Shown: positions 1 through 6,914 of the stretch, piece by piece
How positions within the stretch are numbered: position 1 is the stretch's first letter
Layout of the letters: every line of letters begins with the position of its first letter
Assembly (NCBI GenBank): GCA_030635005.1
Contig: DAOVZS010000014.1
Coordinates: 1 to 21,313, forward strand
Reading direction: 5' to 3'
DNA length: 21,313 nt
From: Thiomargarita sp.
GTDB lineage: Bacteria; Pseudomonadota; Gammaproteobacteria; Beggiatoales; Beggiatoaceae
Translations under genes and position numbers: made by a program
Notes under the pieces: generated by a model
The model's input: the letters and a program-made list of their open reading frames with translations, nothing else
Databases searched by the model: none
Told to the model about the DNA's origin: nothing

Positions 1-923
1 CCATCACCTGTTGCACCGTAATGATTGGTACAGGCAAATCCACGATAATGCAGTCTGCCTGTGCCACCTGTTGCAATCACTGTGGTTTTGGCTTTGATGA
101 TTTCAAAAGTGCGTGTTTCTAAATGATTGACAATGGCACCGGCACATCGTCCATTGTCATCTAATAGCAATTCAATAGCAGGTGAGAAGGATAAGACTTT
201 GATCTTTTGATCATAATTACGTGCTTCATCTCGTAATACGCGCATGATTTCTGCACCCGTCATATCACCAGCTGAATGCATGCGTTTACGACAGGTCCCC
301 CCACCATGACGTACTTTCATACGTCCATCTGGCAGTTTATCAAACATCAGGCCTAAATTTTCTAACCATTCAATTATCATGGGCGCATCATTCGCCATTG
401 CGGCAACCAATTCATGTGTATTGGTAAAATGCCCGCCGCCAATGATATCTAAATAATGATAATAGGGGGAATCAGGTTCTTGATCAGCACCTTGAATTCC
501 GCCTTCTGCCATGACGGTATTAGAATCTCCATGACGAAGCTTGGTAGTCATGATGACATCTAAGCCTGCTTCTACTGCGGTTAAGGCAGCTGCTGTGCCA
601 GCACCGCCTGCTCCGATAACTAATACATCGGTTTCAAAATCAGGTGTTGATAAGTCAGGATTGACAGACTCAATAAAACTACGAGATTCTAATAAGTCAA
701 CCAATTCCTCAGGCAAAATATCATCCTTATTGACCCCAATACCTATGTGACGTCGCCCTTTACTCGTATAATCGGGGTGAAATTGATCTAAAACTTCTTT
801 ACGTTGATCAAGAGACATGGCTGAAAAGTCATTTCCAGCACGTGCTTCAGCTAACCGTGCAGGACGACTGGCTTCAACCTTTTTAATCAGTGCCAACATT
901 TCTGGCGTATAACCGTTCGACAT
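1..923 (-). CDS. SdhA/FrdA-type FAD flavoprotein, 3' end cut by window edge
   Basis: Flavoprotein subunit of the succinate dehydrogenase/fumarate reductase superfamily; only the first ~307 residues are in the window. The ATG is at 921-923, with an AGAGGG ribosome site overlapping the stop codon of the upstream SdhB-like gene. The Rossmann FAD motif VIGAGGAGTAAA lies near residues 102-113, so about 97 residues precede it, whereas in classical SdhA/FrdA it sits near the N-terminus. Further family signatures are AEGGIQGAD (139-147), HGGGTCRKRMHSAGDMTG (206-223) and VIATGGTG (282-289). In the segment SNTVMAEGG the residue that is the FAD-linking histidine in SdhA/FrdA (SHT) is Asn135, so the FAD is probably bound non-covalently. 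It is the last visible gene of an operon with SdhB-, HdrB- and HdrC-like subunits. The exact substrate (fumarate, succinate or another enoate) cannot be told from the sequence; a relative acting on another substrate is possible. Confidence 0.88.
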   Translation of the reverse strand, partial: MSNGYTPEMLALIKKVEASRPARLAEARAGNDFSAMSLDQRKEVLDQFHPDYTSKGRRHIGIGVNKDDILPEELVDLLESRSFIESVNPDLSTPDFETDVLVIGAGGAGTAAALTAVEAGLDVIMTTKLRHGDSNTVMAEGGIQGADQEPDSPYYHYLDIIGGGHFTNTHELVAAMANDAPMIIEWLENLGLMFDKLPDGRMKVRHGGGTCRKRMHSAGDMTGAEIMRVLRDEARNYDQKIKVLSFSPAIELLLDDNGRCAGAIVNHLETRTFEIIKAKTTVIATGGTGRLHYRGFACTNHYGATGD

Positions 924-935
924 TATTAGCCCTCT

Positions 936-1715
936 TTACAAATGAGATTGATCTTGTGGCATCCATTCACCTGGTTCAGATAGATTGGGTTCACGCTCTC
1001 GGGAAACATAAATTTCCTTAAGCGCTTCAGTATCCATCTGACCTAATTTTTCCAACATCGGCTCATATCGCCCTTCTCGAACCAGTTGTGCTCTATTTTT
1101 TGTGACTTCTGAACGGGGTACTAATTGTGTCGCTGCTAAACGACGTGCTGCCATTGCGACTTTCATTTGAGAAATATTCGCAGGGCAGCGTACAACACAA
1201 AGTCCACACATGATGCAATCAAAGGATTCTTTTGCACCTTCTAAAATATCACCGCGTTTAAATAAGGCAATATAATTCATCACGTCAATGCCCATGGGAC
1301 ATGTTCGTGTACATGTTCCACAAGCGACACATTTGAAAATTTCGGGATAAAGGGTGGCAATCCGTTCATCGGGTGGCATCTTAGCGACATGAAGATCCAC
1401 ATGATCTGCCCGATTGGCAGGAAAAAATGGTATTTGTGCTAATACCATGCCTGACTGCACAACTGTTTGACAGGCTAATCCTGTATATAAATTATGATCA
1501 CCTTGAATACGATAAAAAGTACCGCATGCCCCACAAATGCCCCCACGACATCCACATCCTCTTTTAAATTGATATCCGGCATATTCCATTGCCTTAATAA
1601 TGGTTAAGGTTTCAGGAACTTTATATTCTTGCCCCATGATGAAAATGGGAATAAATCGCGCATCTTTTGGCGGAATCGTCCGATCTCCAACCATAGCAAT
1701 CTGTTCATTTAGCAT
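936..1715 (-). CDS. SdhB/FrdB-like iron-sulfur protein with 2Fe-2S and two 4Fe-4S sites
   Basis: Electron-transfer subunit predicted to link the HdrB/HdrC-like proteins to the SdhA-like flavoprotein. The start used is the ATG at 1713-1715, because AAGGAG lies 7 nt upstream (1723-1728); a GTG two codons earlier (1721) also opens the frame. Numbered from that GTG, an N-terminal plant-type [2Fe-2S] domain holds C58, C63, C66 and C84, with an extra C56. The C-terminal ferredoxin domain has two complete CxxCxxCxxxCP motifs, C131-C141 and C169-C179. Classical SdhB lacks one cysteine in the last motif and carries a [3Fe-4S] there; this protein should carry [4Fe-4S], as in non-classical (E-type) SdhB and thiol:fumarate-reductase relatives. 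The gene overlaps the HdrB-like gene by about 11 bp and is 12 bp from the flavoprotein start, so the genes are probably translationally coupled. Its length of 259 aa is normal for the family. Confidence 0.9.
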   Translation of the reverse strand: MLNEQIAMVGDRTIPPKDARFIPIFIMGQEYKVPETLTIIKAMEYAGYQFKRGCGCRGGICGACGTFYRIQGDHNLYTGLACQTVVQSGMVLAQIPFFPANRADHVDLHVAKMPPDERIATLYPEIFKCVACGTCTRTCPMGIDVMNYIALFKRGDILEGAKESFDCIMCGLCVVRCPANISQMKVAMAARRLAATQLVPRSEVTKNRAQLVREGRYEPMLEKLGQMDTEALKEIYVSREREPNLSEPGEWMPQDQSHL

Positions 1716-2607
1716 TGGCACACTCCTTGAATTTCTGGCAACTGGCTACGATAGACTTTGGATCAACGCAATGCGTATCAAATTGATGGTGTTCTGTTTC
1801 TAAGCCGAGGGCTATTGCTAATAATTGCGTAAAATAAAGTATGGGCATTTCTCCTCTGACTACTTCACTTTGATCTAAGTTTGATTGGCATAAAGGACAG
1901 GCTGTGACCAGAGTTTGGGCTCCATATTCGGCTGCCTCGTCAAGAATTTTATGTGATAATTCTAATACCTTATCAGGATTACGCATAATCAAATACGCGC
2001 CACAACAATCGACTTGTCCTGGAAAATCAACGACTTGACATCCTAATGCATCCAGAAAATCATGTAAAATGACGGGTTCTTCGGGATCATCTAATCCCAA
2101 TTCTTTTTCGGGTTTTAATAATAAACAGCCATAATAAGGGGCAACGCGTAGATGACTTAAATCTGTTTTTACCATCTTGGATAAATTATCAAATCCAATG
2201 ACATCGCGTAAATATTCCAAATAATGCGTCACTTTCACGTTACCGTGATATTTGCGATCTAAAAACTCATTTAAAGTTTTTAACTTTCCAGGATCTTCCT
2301 TAAAAGCAAAATCAGTCCGTTTCAGTGTGTTATAACAAAATGAGCACAAGGTAATCAGTTGTGCATCAATCTTACGTTCTGTGCAATGTTGCTCAGCTTC
2401 CACTAAAATATTAGTGGGGGCTGCTAAGCCCATGAGATTGTCTTTAGTCAGGGGAAATGAGGCTCCGCAACAATTCCACTTTTCAATGTCATGCATTTCA
2501 AAGCCAATGACACGTGCACAATCTTTGGCAGAACGTTCATATCCTAGGGCTTTAGATTTTAAAGTACACCCGGGATAATAGGGGATATGAGTCATCTTTT
2601 CAGGCAT
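1705..2607 (-). CDS. HdrB/SdhE-like protein with two CCG domains
   Basis: Subunit of the heterodisulfide reductase B / SdhE family, which binds non-cubane [4Fe-4S] clusters and handles thiol-disulfide or quinone electron transfer. Both CCG domains are complete: YYPGC (C14), WNCCG (C46, C47) and CSFC (C88, C91) in the first; YYGC (C161), VDCCG (C201, C202) and CPLC (C237, C240) in the second. At 300 aa it is slightly longer than usual, the extra being a C-terminal tail of about 40 residues. There is no signal peptide and no clear transmembrane segment, so it should be cytoplasmic or peripheral. The start has AAGGAG 5 nt upstream (2613-2618), overlapping the stop of the HdrC-like gene, and the 3' end overlaps the SdhB-like gene. 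In Wolinella and Campylobacter SdhABE, and in archaeal Sdh, a similar protein replaces the cytochrome b anchor. Whether the partner here is a quinone or a disulfide is open. Confidence 0.9.
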   Translation of the reverse strand: MPEKMTHIPYYPGCTLKSKALGYERSAKDCARVIGFEMHDIEKWNCCGASFPLTKDNLMGLAAPTNILVEAEQHCTERKIDAQLITLCSFCYNTLKRTDFAFKEDPGKLKTLNEFLDRKYHGNVKVTHYLEYLRDVIGFDNLSKMVKTDLSHLRVAPYYGCLLLKPEKELGLDDPEEPVILHDFLDALGCQVVDFPGQVDCCGAYLIMRNPDKVLELSHKILDEAAEYGAQTLVTACPLCQSNLDQSEVVRGEMPILYFTQLLAIALGLETEHHQFDTHCVDPKSIVASCQKFKECANAK

Positions 2608-2616
2608 AACAGCTCC

Positions 2617-3006
2617 TTAGACAAATTTTCTAAAGCCGCTGACAACGGCCTGCTGAGTAGAATGGGCTAAAAATTCTTGACCAAGAGAATGAAGATTAAT
2701 TTCTGAATCCATATTATTTAAATGAATACGCTTAAGCCCTTCGATAATGGCTGCTGGGTTGACATTTTTAGGACACCGCTCTGAACACGTCAAGCATGAC
2801 ATGCAATCCCAAACAGATTCTGCAGAAATTGCTTGATTAAATAAGCCTAATTTAAGTAAGTGAATCAATAGGCTGGGGGAGGGATCCATGGATGCAGGAC
2901 AACCTGCAGTACATTTTCCGCACTGGTAACAATCAGATATTGTTTCGCCTGTGGCGATTTCTAAGTTTCTGAGTGCAGTTTGGTTATTTTCAGTATTTAT
3001 CTGCAT
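2617..3006 (-). CDS. HdrC-like 2x[4Fe-4S] ferredoxin protein
   Basis: Small iron-sulfur protein of heterodisulfide reductase C type. It has two CxxCxxCxxxCP motifs, C41-C51 (CYQCGKCTAGCP) and C83-C93 (CMSCLTCSERCP), numbered from an upstream TTG at 3051. I prefer the ATG at 3004-3006, residue 16 of that longer frame, because GAGG stands 6 nt before it while the TTG has no visible ribosome site. It is the first gene of the operon. Its stop codon lies inside the ribosome site of the HdrB-like gene, which implies coupled expression. The inferred role is to pass electrons between two clusters and the CCG subunit. HdrC proteins of methanogens are usually somewhat longer; the C-terminal tail is short here. 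A stand-alone ferredoxin is the alternative, but the pairing with an HdrB-like gene makes HdrC the better label. Confidence 0.85.
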   Translation of the reverse strand: MQINTENNQTALRNLEIATGETISDCYQCGKCTAGCPASMDPSPSLLIHLLKLGLFNQAISAESVWDCMSCLTCSERCPKNVNPAAIIEGLKRIHLNNMDSEINLHSLGQEFLAHSTQQAVVSGFRKFV

Positions 3007-3106
3007 TTCTGACCTCAATTCATAAATCTTATTGTCACGTTTAAAAATCAATAGGAAATAAAGAGAATTCTGACCGAGACACTCAAAATTAGAGACAAAA
3101 TGAGTG

Positions 3107-3115
3107 ATTATAGCA
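3107..3115 (-). promoter_or_regulatory. Extended -10 promoter for the HdrCB-SdhBA operon
   Basis: On the minus strand the sequence TGCTATAAT has a perfect TATAAT (3107-3112) with the TGn extension (3113-3115). No good -35 hexamer lies 16-18 nt upstream, which is tolerated by extended -10 promoters. It falls just after the stop codon of the porin-like gene and would give a leader of about 95 nt before the HdrC-like ATG. Inferred from sequence only. Confidence 0.55.
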
Positions 3116-3123
3116 TATTTTAA

Positions 3124-4554
3124 CTACCATGCATTAAAAACAGTTTCTAAAGAAAACGTTTTGACTGTTTCATCGTCTCCCGAAATGTCACCGTCTCCAT
3201 TTTGATCAACATACGTAGTGCGCCAATGAAAGCGTAATTGTGCATTCTCGCCAATTTTATAGCCAAAATATGCGCCATGAAATGTTGAGGGTGTTTTTTC
3301 TTCAAATAAGGAATCAACGTTGTTTTGTTGATAATAAGCTGTAAAACTGGCTATTTTAGGAATGACTTTTGGCTTTAAACTCAATTGTGCATAAAGAGAA
3401 TTACTGTCATCATGTCCACTGTTTTTTGCTTTAAGAGTCGTGTAAGCGGCGAAAAATTCAACAAAATTAAAGATATTGATTTTGGCATCTGCATAAATAC
3501 CATACATGGATTGTGCCGTCTCTAGTTTTTCTCGCTTGGTTAAAAGTTCGGTGCCTGTTTCGTTCACATAGACCCGTTCTAAATCATAGCTACGGTCAAA
3601 AAACTCTCCCATAAACTGATCTTGATAATCTCGATATTCAAAACCCATATCAAACCAGTCGCTAGGACGAAAACGTATCCCCGGTGCATAACCACTTCCA
3701 AAATCTTGAAATTTTGCCCATTGTATATACACATCCAGTTTGTCAAACACAGGATAGCTTAGATCAACACCAAAAGCTCTCACGGTCTCTTCAGCGTCAT
3801 CATAACGTGCAAGATCCTCATCTAGCCATTCTTGTCCGGGATAATCAACTAAAGTGTCCAATAAGTTGGCATCATTCACTGAATTGGCAACGCTATTCCA
3901 ATTGTCTTGTTGTTCAATATCATTGTTATCAGGATAACGATCAAATTCATTAGGCACTGAATCGTTGTCATCATCTTTAATGCCCCCATATAAATTACCA
4001 TCTTGTACAAAACTTGCCCCAAAACGTAATTTACCTAAAAAGGCATAACTGGCTCGTAAACCAAATAATCCAGGTTGATCTAATTCTCTAAAATTAGCGA
4101 GAAACCCTTCGACTTGAATATTACCCACACTGACATCTAATTCTAAACCAACACGTCGAACATCTGGATATTCCATCGCATTTGAATATCGTTTGACTAA
4201 AATACCATATCCTAAATTCACATTATCCAAACTACCCGCTCTCACATAGACAGGATCGTCTTTTTTACCCCAACGGAGATAGTAAATTTTATCAATAATA
4301 TCCTGATTCTCATCCCATTCTTCTTCTCGAATATTACCTTCATTATCAATATATAAGGTTAAATCTAACGCAACACCGAATTTACCAATAGAGAAATCAG
4401 GTCGCAAACTCACTTGTTGCCAAGTTTGACCATCCATTGTGACCGCACCGATACCTATTTGTGCACTATGATTGGGAGAATCCTCAGCAAAAATTGGGGC
4501 TATATATACGAAATATAGCATGCTGACTAAGACTAAAAAGAAATTTTTATTCAT
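3124..4554 (-). CDS. Exported outer-membrane beta-barrel protein (porin-like)
   Basis: A 476-aa protein with a clear Sec signal peptide: basic start, hydrophobic core, IFA|ED cleavage after about residue 23. The rest shows alternating, aromatic-rich strands such as FGVALDLTLYI and IASFTAYYQQ, and the last residues, ETVFNAW, fit the aromatic-terminated strand of outer-membrane barrels. Two acidic, calcium-type loops stand out: DDDNDSVPNEFDRYPDN at about 194-210, like thrombospondin type 3, and DQNGDGDISGDD at about 450-461, EF-hand-like. I do not recognise a specific family; substrate and role are unknown. It lies directly upstream of the HdrCB-SdhBA operon on the same strand, but that operon has its own candidate promoter. 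The start ATG at 4552-4554 has no obvious ribosome site. A lipid, alkane or polysaccharide barrel is possible; nothing in the sequence decides. Confidence 0.72.
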   Translation of the reverse strand: MNKNFFLVLVSMLYFVYIAPIFAEDSPNHSAQIGIGAVTMDGQTWQQVSLRPDFSIGKFGVALDLTLYIDNEGNIREEEWDENQDIIDKIYYLRWGKKDDPVYVRAGSLDNVNLGYGILVKRYSNAMEYPDVRRVGLELDVSVGNIQVEGFLANFRELDQPGLFGLRASYAFLGKLRFGASFVQDGNLYGGIKDDDNDSVPNEFDRYPDNNDIEQQDNWNSVANSVNDANLLDTLVDYPGQEWLDEDLARYDDAEETVRAFGVDLSYPVFDKLDVYIQWAKFQDFGSGYAPGIRFRPSDWFDMGFEYRDYQDQFMGEFFDRSYDLERVYVNETGTELLTKREKLETAQSMYGIYADAKINIFNFVEFFAAYTTLKAKNSGHDDSNSLYAQLSLKPKVIPKIASFTAYYQQNNVDSLFEEKTPSTFHGAYFGYKIGENAQLRFHWRTTYVDQNGDGDISGDDETVKTFSLETVFNAW

Positions 4555-4558
4555 AATT

Positions 4559-4587
4559 TTGCAAAAAATGAAATATTCAGTTATAAT
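4559..4587 (+). promoter_or_regulatory. Sigma70-type promoter of the response regulator
   Basis: TTGCAA (4559-4564) and a perfect TATAAT (4582-4587) are separated by exactly 17 nt. Transcription would start near 4594, about 32 nt before the favoured ATG at 4626. The element sits in the 71-nt gap between the divergent porin-like gene and the response regulator, so it may also affect the porin-like gene. Confidence 0.6.
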
Positions 4588-4625
4588 AAAAAATCTTGAT
4601 AACTATGAATATTGGGTTAAAATAT

Positions 4626-5006
4626 ATGTCACAACCAAAAATACTGATTGTTGATGATAGTCAAAGTAATCTATTTTCCTTAGAAGCACTGATTACAGAA
4701 GATATTGAGGTGCAAATCATCGAAGCACTCTCAGGTCAAATCGCTTTAGATGTACTTGAAAAAGAGGCAGTAGATTTAATTCTCCTTGATGTGCAAATGC
4801 CAGAAATGGATGGTTTTAAGACTGCTAAAAAAATGCGAGAATTGGTTAATAGTAAAAATACACCTATTGTATTTATCACCGCTGCGTACAATAGTGCTGA
4901 ATTTGAGGCTGAAGGTTTTTCGATTACTAAGATGGATTATTTCACGAAACCTTTTGATCCTGATAAATTAATTACCTTGATTGAATCGCATCTGAATCTC
5001 AGTTAA
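4626..5006 (+). CDS. Single-domain response regulator (CheY-like)
   Basis: A receiver domain without an output domain, 126 aa from the ATG at 4626. Two earlier in-frame starts exist, TTG 4596 and ATG 4605, but the family begins right before the PKILIVDD strand, so the later ATG is preferred. The acidic pocket is D10/D11, the phosphoacceptor is D55 in LILLDVQMPEMDG, the switch Thr is in VFITA and the conserved Lys is in YFTKPF. The ending SHLNLS leaves no room for a DNA-binding domain. Such proteins act as phosphate carriers or bind a target protein directly. It lies alone on the plus strand, flanked by its own promoter and a terminator. The two receiver-kinase proteins at 6915-9143 are candidate partners by proximity only. 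Confidence 0.88.
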   Translation: MSQPKILIVDDSQSNLFSLEALITEDIEVQIIEALSGQIALDVLEKEAVDLILLDVQMPEMDGFKTAKKMRELVNSKNTPIVFITAAYNSAEFEAEGFSITKMDYFTKPFDPDKLITLIESHLNLS

Positions 5007-5017
5007 ATATGACATAG

Positions 5018-5038
5018 CCCTGTCAGCTCATGACAGGG
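5018..5038. terminator. Hairpin between convergent genes, probably a bidirectional terminator
   Basis: CCCTGTCA (5018-5025) and TGACAGGG (5031-5038) form a perfect 8-bp stem with the loop GCTCA. It lies 12 nt after the response regulator stop and 13 nt after the end of the minus-strand ParR-like gene. The T-tracts on either side are weak (GTTTGATATT on the plus side), so termination may be incomplete. Confidence 0.7.
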
Positions 5039-5050
5039 GTTTGATATTGC

Positions 5051-5506
5051 TTACATTAATCCTGCCATTAAAGCCCCTTCATCTAAATCATCCTCTTCGT
5101 CTTCAGACGTCGCTTTCATCATCGTCAGTTCAGGTTTGGGTAATGCGACTGCTTCTTCTAATTTCGGTAATTCTGTTATCTTGGCTACCTTACTCTGTTT
5201 TACAGGTTTTGGAACAGATTCTTTTTTCTTAGATATAGGAATCGGTGTCGTATTCTCGATACGTTCACTCCCTACACTATGACTTTGAGTAATGCCGCGA
5301 TAGGCTAACCATAACAGTCTATTCGCTCTTGTCACTTTTGGAGCTAAACCATATTGTTTTAAAAACTGGGCATCTTCAGATCGTAATACATCTATGATAA
5401 CAGCCCCTGTAGGTGTTGTTTCAGTGACATTAACTTTCAATTGTAAATAGGAACGTCTAGGGCGCTGTTTTGTTTCTTTGGATTGATCAGTTTTTTTGGT
5501 AGCCAT
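5051..5506 (-). CDS. ParR-like small partner of the ParM-type ATPase
   Basis: A 151-aa protein starting 6 nt after the stop of the ParM-like gene, the position of ParR in parMR operons. The first ~20 residues are lysine/arginine-rich (MATKKTDQSKETKQRPRR). They are followed by a strand-like YLQLKVNV and helices through about residue 72, compatible with a ribbon-helix-helix DNA-binding fold, though I cannot confirm it. Residues ~85-130 are a Pro/Lys-rich, probably disordered linker. The end is strongly acidic and then hydrophobic (SEDEEDDLDEGALMAGLM). In known ParR proteins the C-terminal peptide binds the ParM filament, so this tail is the likely ParM contact; that is inference from position and composition. 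Similarity to a named family is not evident by eye, so 'hypothetical partner of a ParM-like protein' is the safe name. Confidence 0.6.
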   Translation of the reverse strand: MATKKTDQSKETKQRPRRSYLQLKVNVTETTPTGAVIIDVLRSEDAQFLKQYGLAPKVTRANRLLWLAYRGITQSHSVGSERIENTTPIPISKKKESVPKPVKQSKVAKITELPKLEEAVALPKPELTMMKATSEDEEDDLDEGALMAGLM

Positions 5507-5512
5507 TTCTTG

Positions 5513-6805
5513 TTAGCCCTCTTGTAGCAAGGCACGATATAAATCAAGTAACGTCATGGAAGGTAAATTCACATGTTTGCGTACAATGCTTAAAGCTCTA
5601 AAAGAGGCATGTTTCCAACATCCGATTGCAGTAGACACTTCTGGTTTTTCTAAGAAATCAATGCTATTAAACCAAGGAGGGGTAATATTAGGATGTTTGC
5701 CTTCAATATAATCTTGTAACGCCAAACTTCCCCCCCCCGCACATAATACGCCTCCCACTGAATTGGGACATCGGGTATGTACAAAGGTATAAATATCTCG
5801 TGCTGTAAGTGCAAAAGCACGTTTTAAGAATTGTGTACAATCAATTTTGTATCCTTGAATGACAATAAATTTATTTTCAAGTACAAATTCAATTTGAGAA
5901 TCTGAAAATTGAATATTTTTCAGGCGTTCATTCTCATGACAAGCGGCGGTGAGCATGACGCGTAAATGTTTACGCACCAGAAACAATCCATGTTGATCTT
6001 CAGCATTGGTATGATCTAAATCATATTGAATATCTCCCTTAGAAAGCCTGAAGACACTATAATCTGTTGTATTTCCTCCAATGTCTAAAACTAAATAATC
6101 TGTTTTAGGCATCAGCACTTTTTTACTCACCGCTTCACCATCAAATCCAGAATCCCATAAAATTTTATTCCAAACATGTGCGGTTGCTTCTGAAATCGTG
6201 CTTATGCCAAATATTTTTGTTTTGGCATCTTTTGATCCAAAACCAGTCGGGTGTTTAAAGTTGACAGGTGCGATTTCTTCACGACCCTCACTATGAGTCA
6301 CTACAATCCTTGTATCCGCTTTCAAGGCTTCTTGTGCAGCATTAATTAAAGATTGATTGCGACATCGGGTACCATCTCTCGTATTCACTTGATAATACAA
6401 ATTGGTTGGCATACTTTGTGTGACAAAGACTTCTTGTCCGCTGAAATGCCCTAAATTAGCAGCTACATGTTGAAACATAGCAGCACGAATGCGTGTAATG
6501 CGTTCATTACCAATGGTATTTTCATTGGAAAATGATTCACGTCCGACTGTAAAGATAATTTCTCGTTCTTCATCAGGAAAAACACTTATTTCAGAATCTT
6601 CGGACGCATGTTCACCCAATAGCATTTCAACAGAACTCACCCCATAGCCAATGTAAGATCGTTTATTGATAACTTTGACAACTAAAGCACCCCGATCATC
6701 TATTTCTGCATAAGCAAGTGCGGTGTAGGATGAACCTTGATCAAAACCTAATGGCAAACCAACATATCGTTTTATAAGTTGTATTTGGTTGGGTAACAAT
6801 TGCAT
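5513..6805 (-). CDS. ParM/StbA-type actin-like ATPase
   Basis: A 430-aa actin-fold ATPase. The phosphate-1 motif is GFDQGSS (D22), the phosphate-2 motif is DIGGNTTD (241-248), and the adenosine motif is GGVLCAGGGS (351-360). These match the ParM/StbA branch better than MreB or DnaK. Members polymerise with ATP and push apart DNA bound through ParR at parC. The length exceeds plasmid R1 ParM (~320 aa), as in other chromosomal or large-plasmid relatives. The small gene right behind it fits ParR. A possible parC would lie upstream (6806-6914), where I see only two TAACTGA heptamers and the pair CAGGCAACGACAGG, not a clear iteron array. A run of nine G (minus strand, 5730-5738) encodes part of the adenosine motif and is a possible slippage site. 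The ATG at 6803-6805 has only a weak ribosome site. Confidence 0.82.
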   Translation of the reverse strand: MQLLPNQIQLIKRYVGLPLGFDQGSSYTALAYAEIDDRGALVVKVINKRSYIGYGVSSVEMLLGEHASEDSEISVFPDEEREIIFTVGRESFSNENTIGNERITRIRAAMFQHVAANLGHFSGQEVFVTQSMPTNLYYQVNTRDGTRCRNQSLINAAQEALKADTRIVVTHSEGREEIAPVNFKHPTGFGSKDAKTKIFGISTISEATAHVWNKILWDSGFDGEAVSKKVLMPKTDYLVLDIGGNTTDYSVFRLSKGDIQYDLDHTNAEDQHGLFLVRKHLRVMLTAACHENERLKNIQFSDSQIEFVLENKFIVIQGYKIDCTQFLKRAFALTARDIYTFVHTRCPNSVGGVLCAGGGSLALQDYIEGKHPNITPPWFNSIDFLEKPEVSTAIGCWKHASFRALSIVRKHVNLPSMTLLDLYRALLQEG

Positions 6806-6847
6806 TTTGTAATTAAATTCCAGCTGATGAACTATATTGATAGGTTT

Positions 6848-6877
6848 ATTTTATTATTTATTAATGATAACAGGCAA
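6848..6877 (-). promoter_or_regulatory. Candidate promoter of the ParM-like operon
   Basis: On the minus strand TTGCCT (6872-6877) and TAAAAT (6848-6853) are 18 nt apart, 4/6 and 5/6 matches to sigma70 hexamers. The region is very AT-rich, so a chance match is quite possible. No terminator separates it from the upstream kinase genes, which run in the same direction and could also supply transcription. Confidence 0.3.
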
Positions 6878-6896
6878 CGACAGGTAATACAACAAT

Positions 6897-6910
6897 TAAC
6901 TGATAACTGA
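6897..6910 (+). repeat. Two tandem TAACTGA heptamers
   Basis: TAACTGA occurs at 6897-6903 and 6904-6910, followed by CACC. It lies between the end of a kinase gene and the start of the ParM-like gene, both on the minus strand. The same heptamer recurs in two other intergenic regions of this window (9235, 12959). Intergenic TAACTGA arrays are, as I recall, described from marine Beggiatoaceae; their function is not established. Confidence 0.85.
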
Positions 6911-6914
6911 CACC

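Noticed and set aside
541..750. Plus-strand 69-codon frame inside the flavoprotein gene
   Set aside because: It is antisense to the conserved FAD-binding region; its low-complexity Ala/Pro/Ser content is typical of a shadow frame.
3081..3105. Inverted repeat ACTCA...TGAGT before the HdrC-like gene
   Set aside because: Only five base pairs with a 15-nt spacer in AT-rich DNA; expected by chance.
6806..6914. parC centromere with iterons upstream of the ParM-like gene
   Set aside because: Only two TAACTGA heptamers and one CAGG-type pair are visible; there is no regular array of direct repeats.
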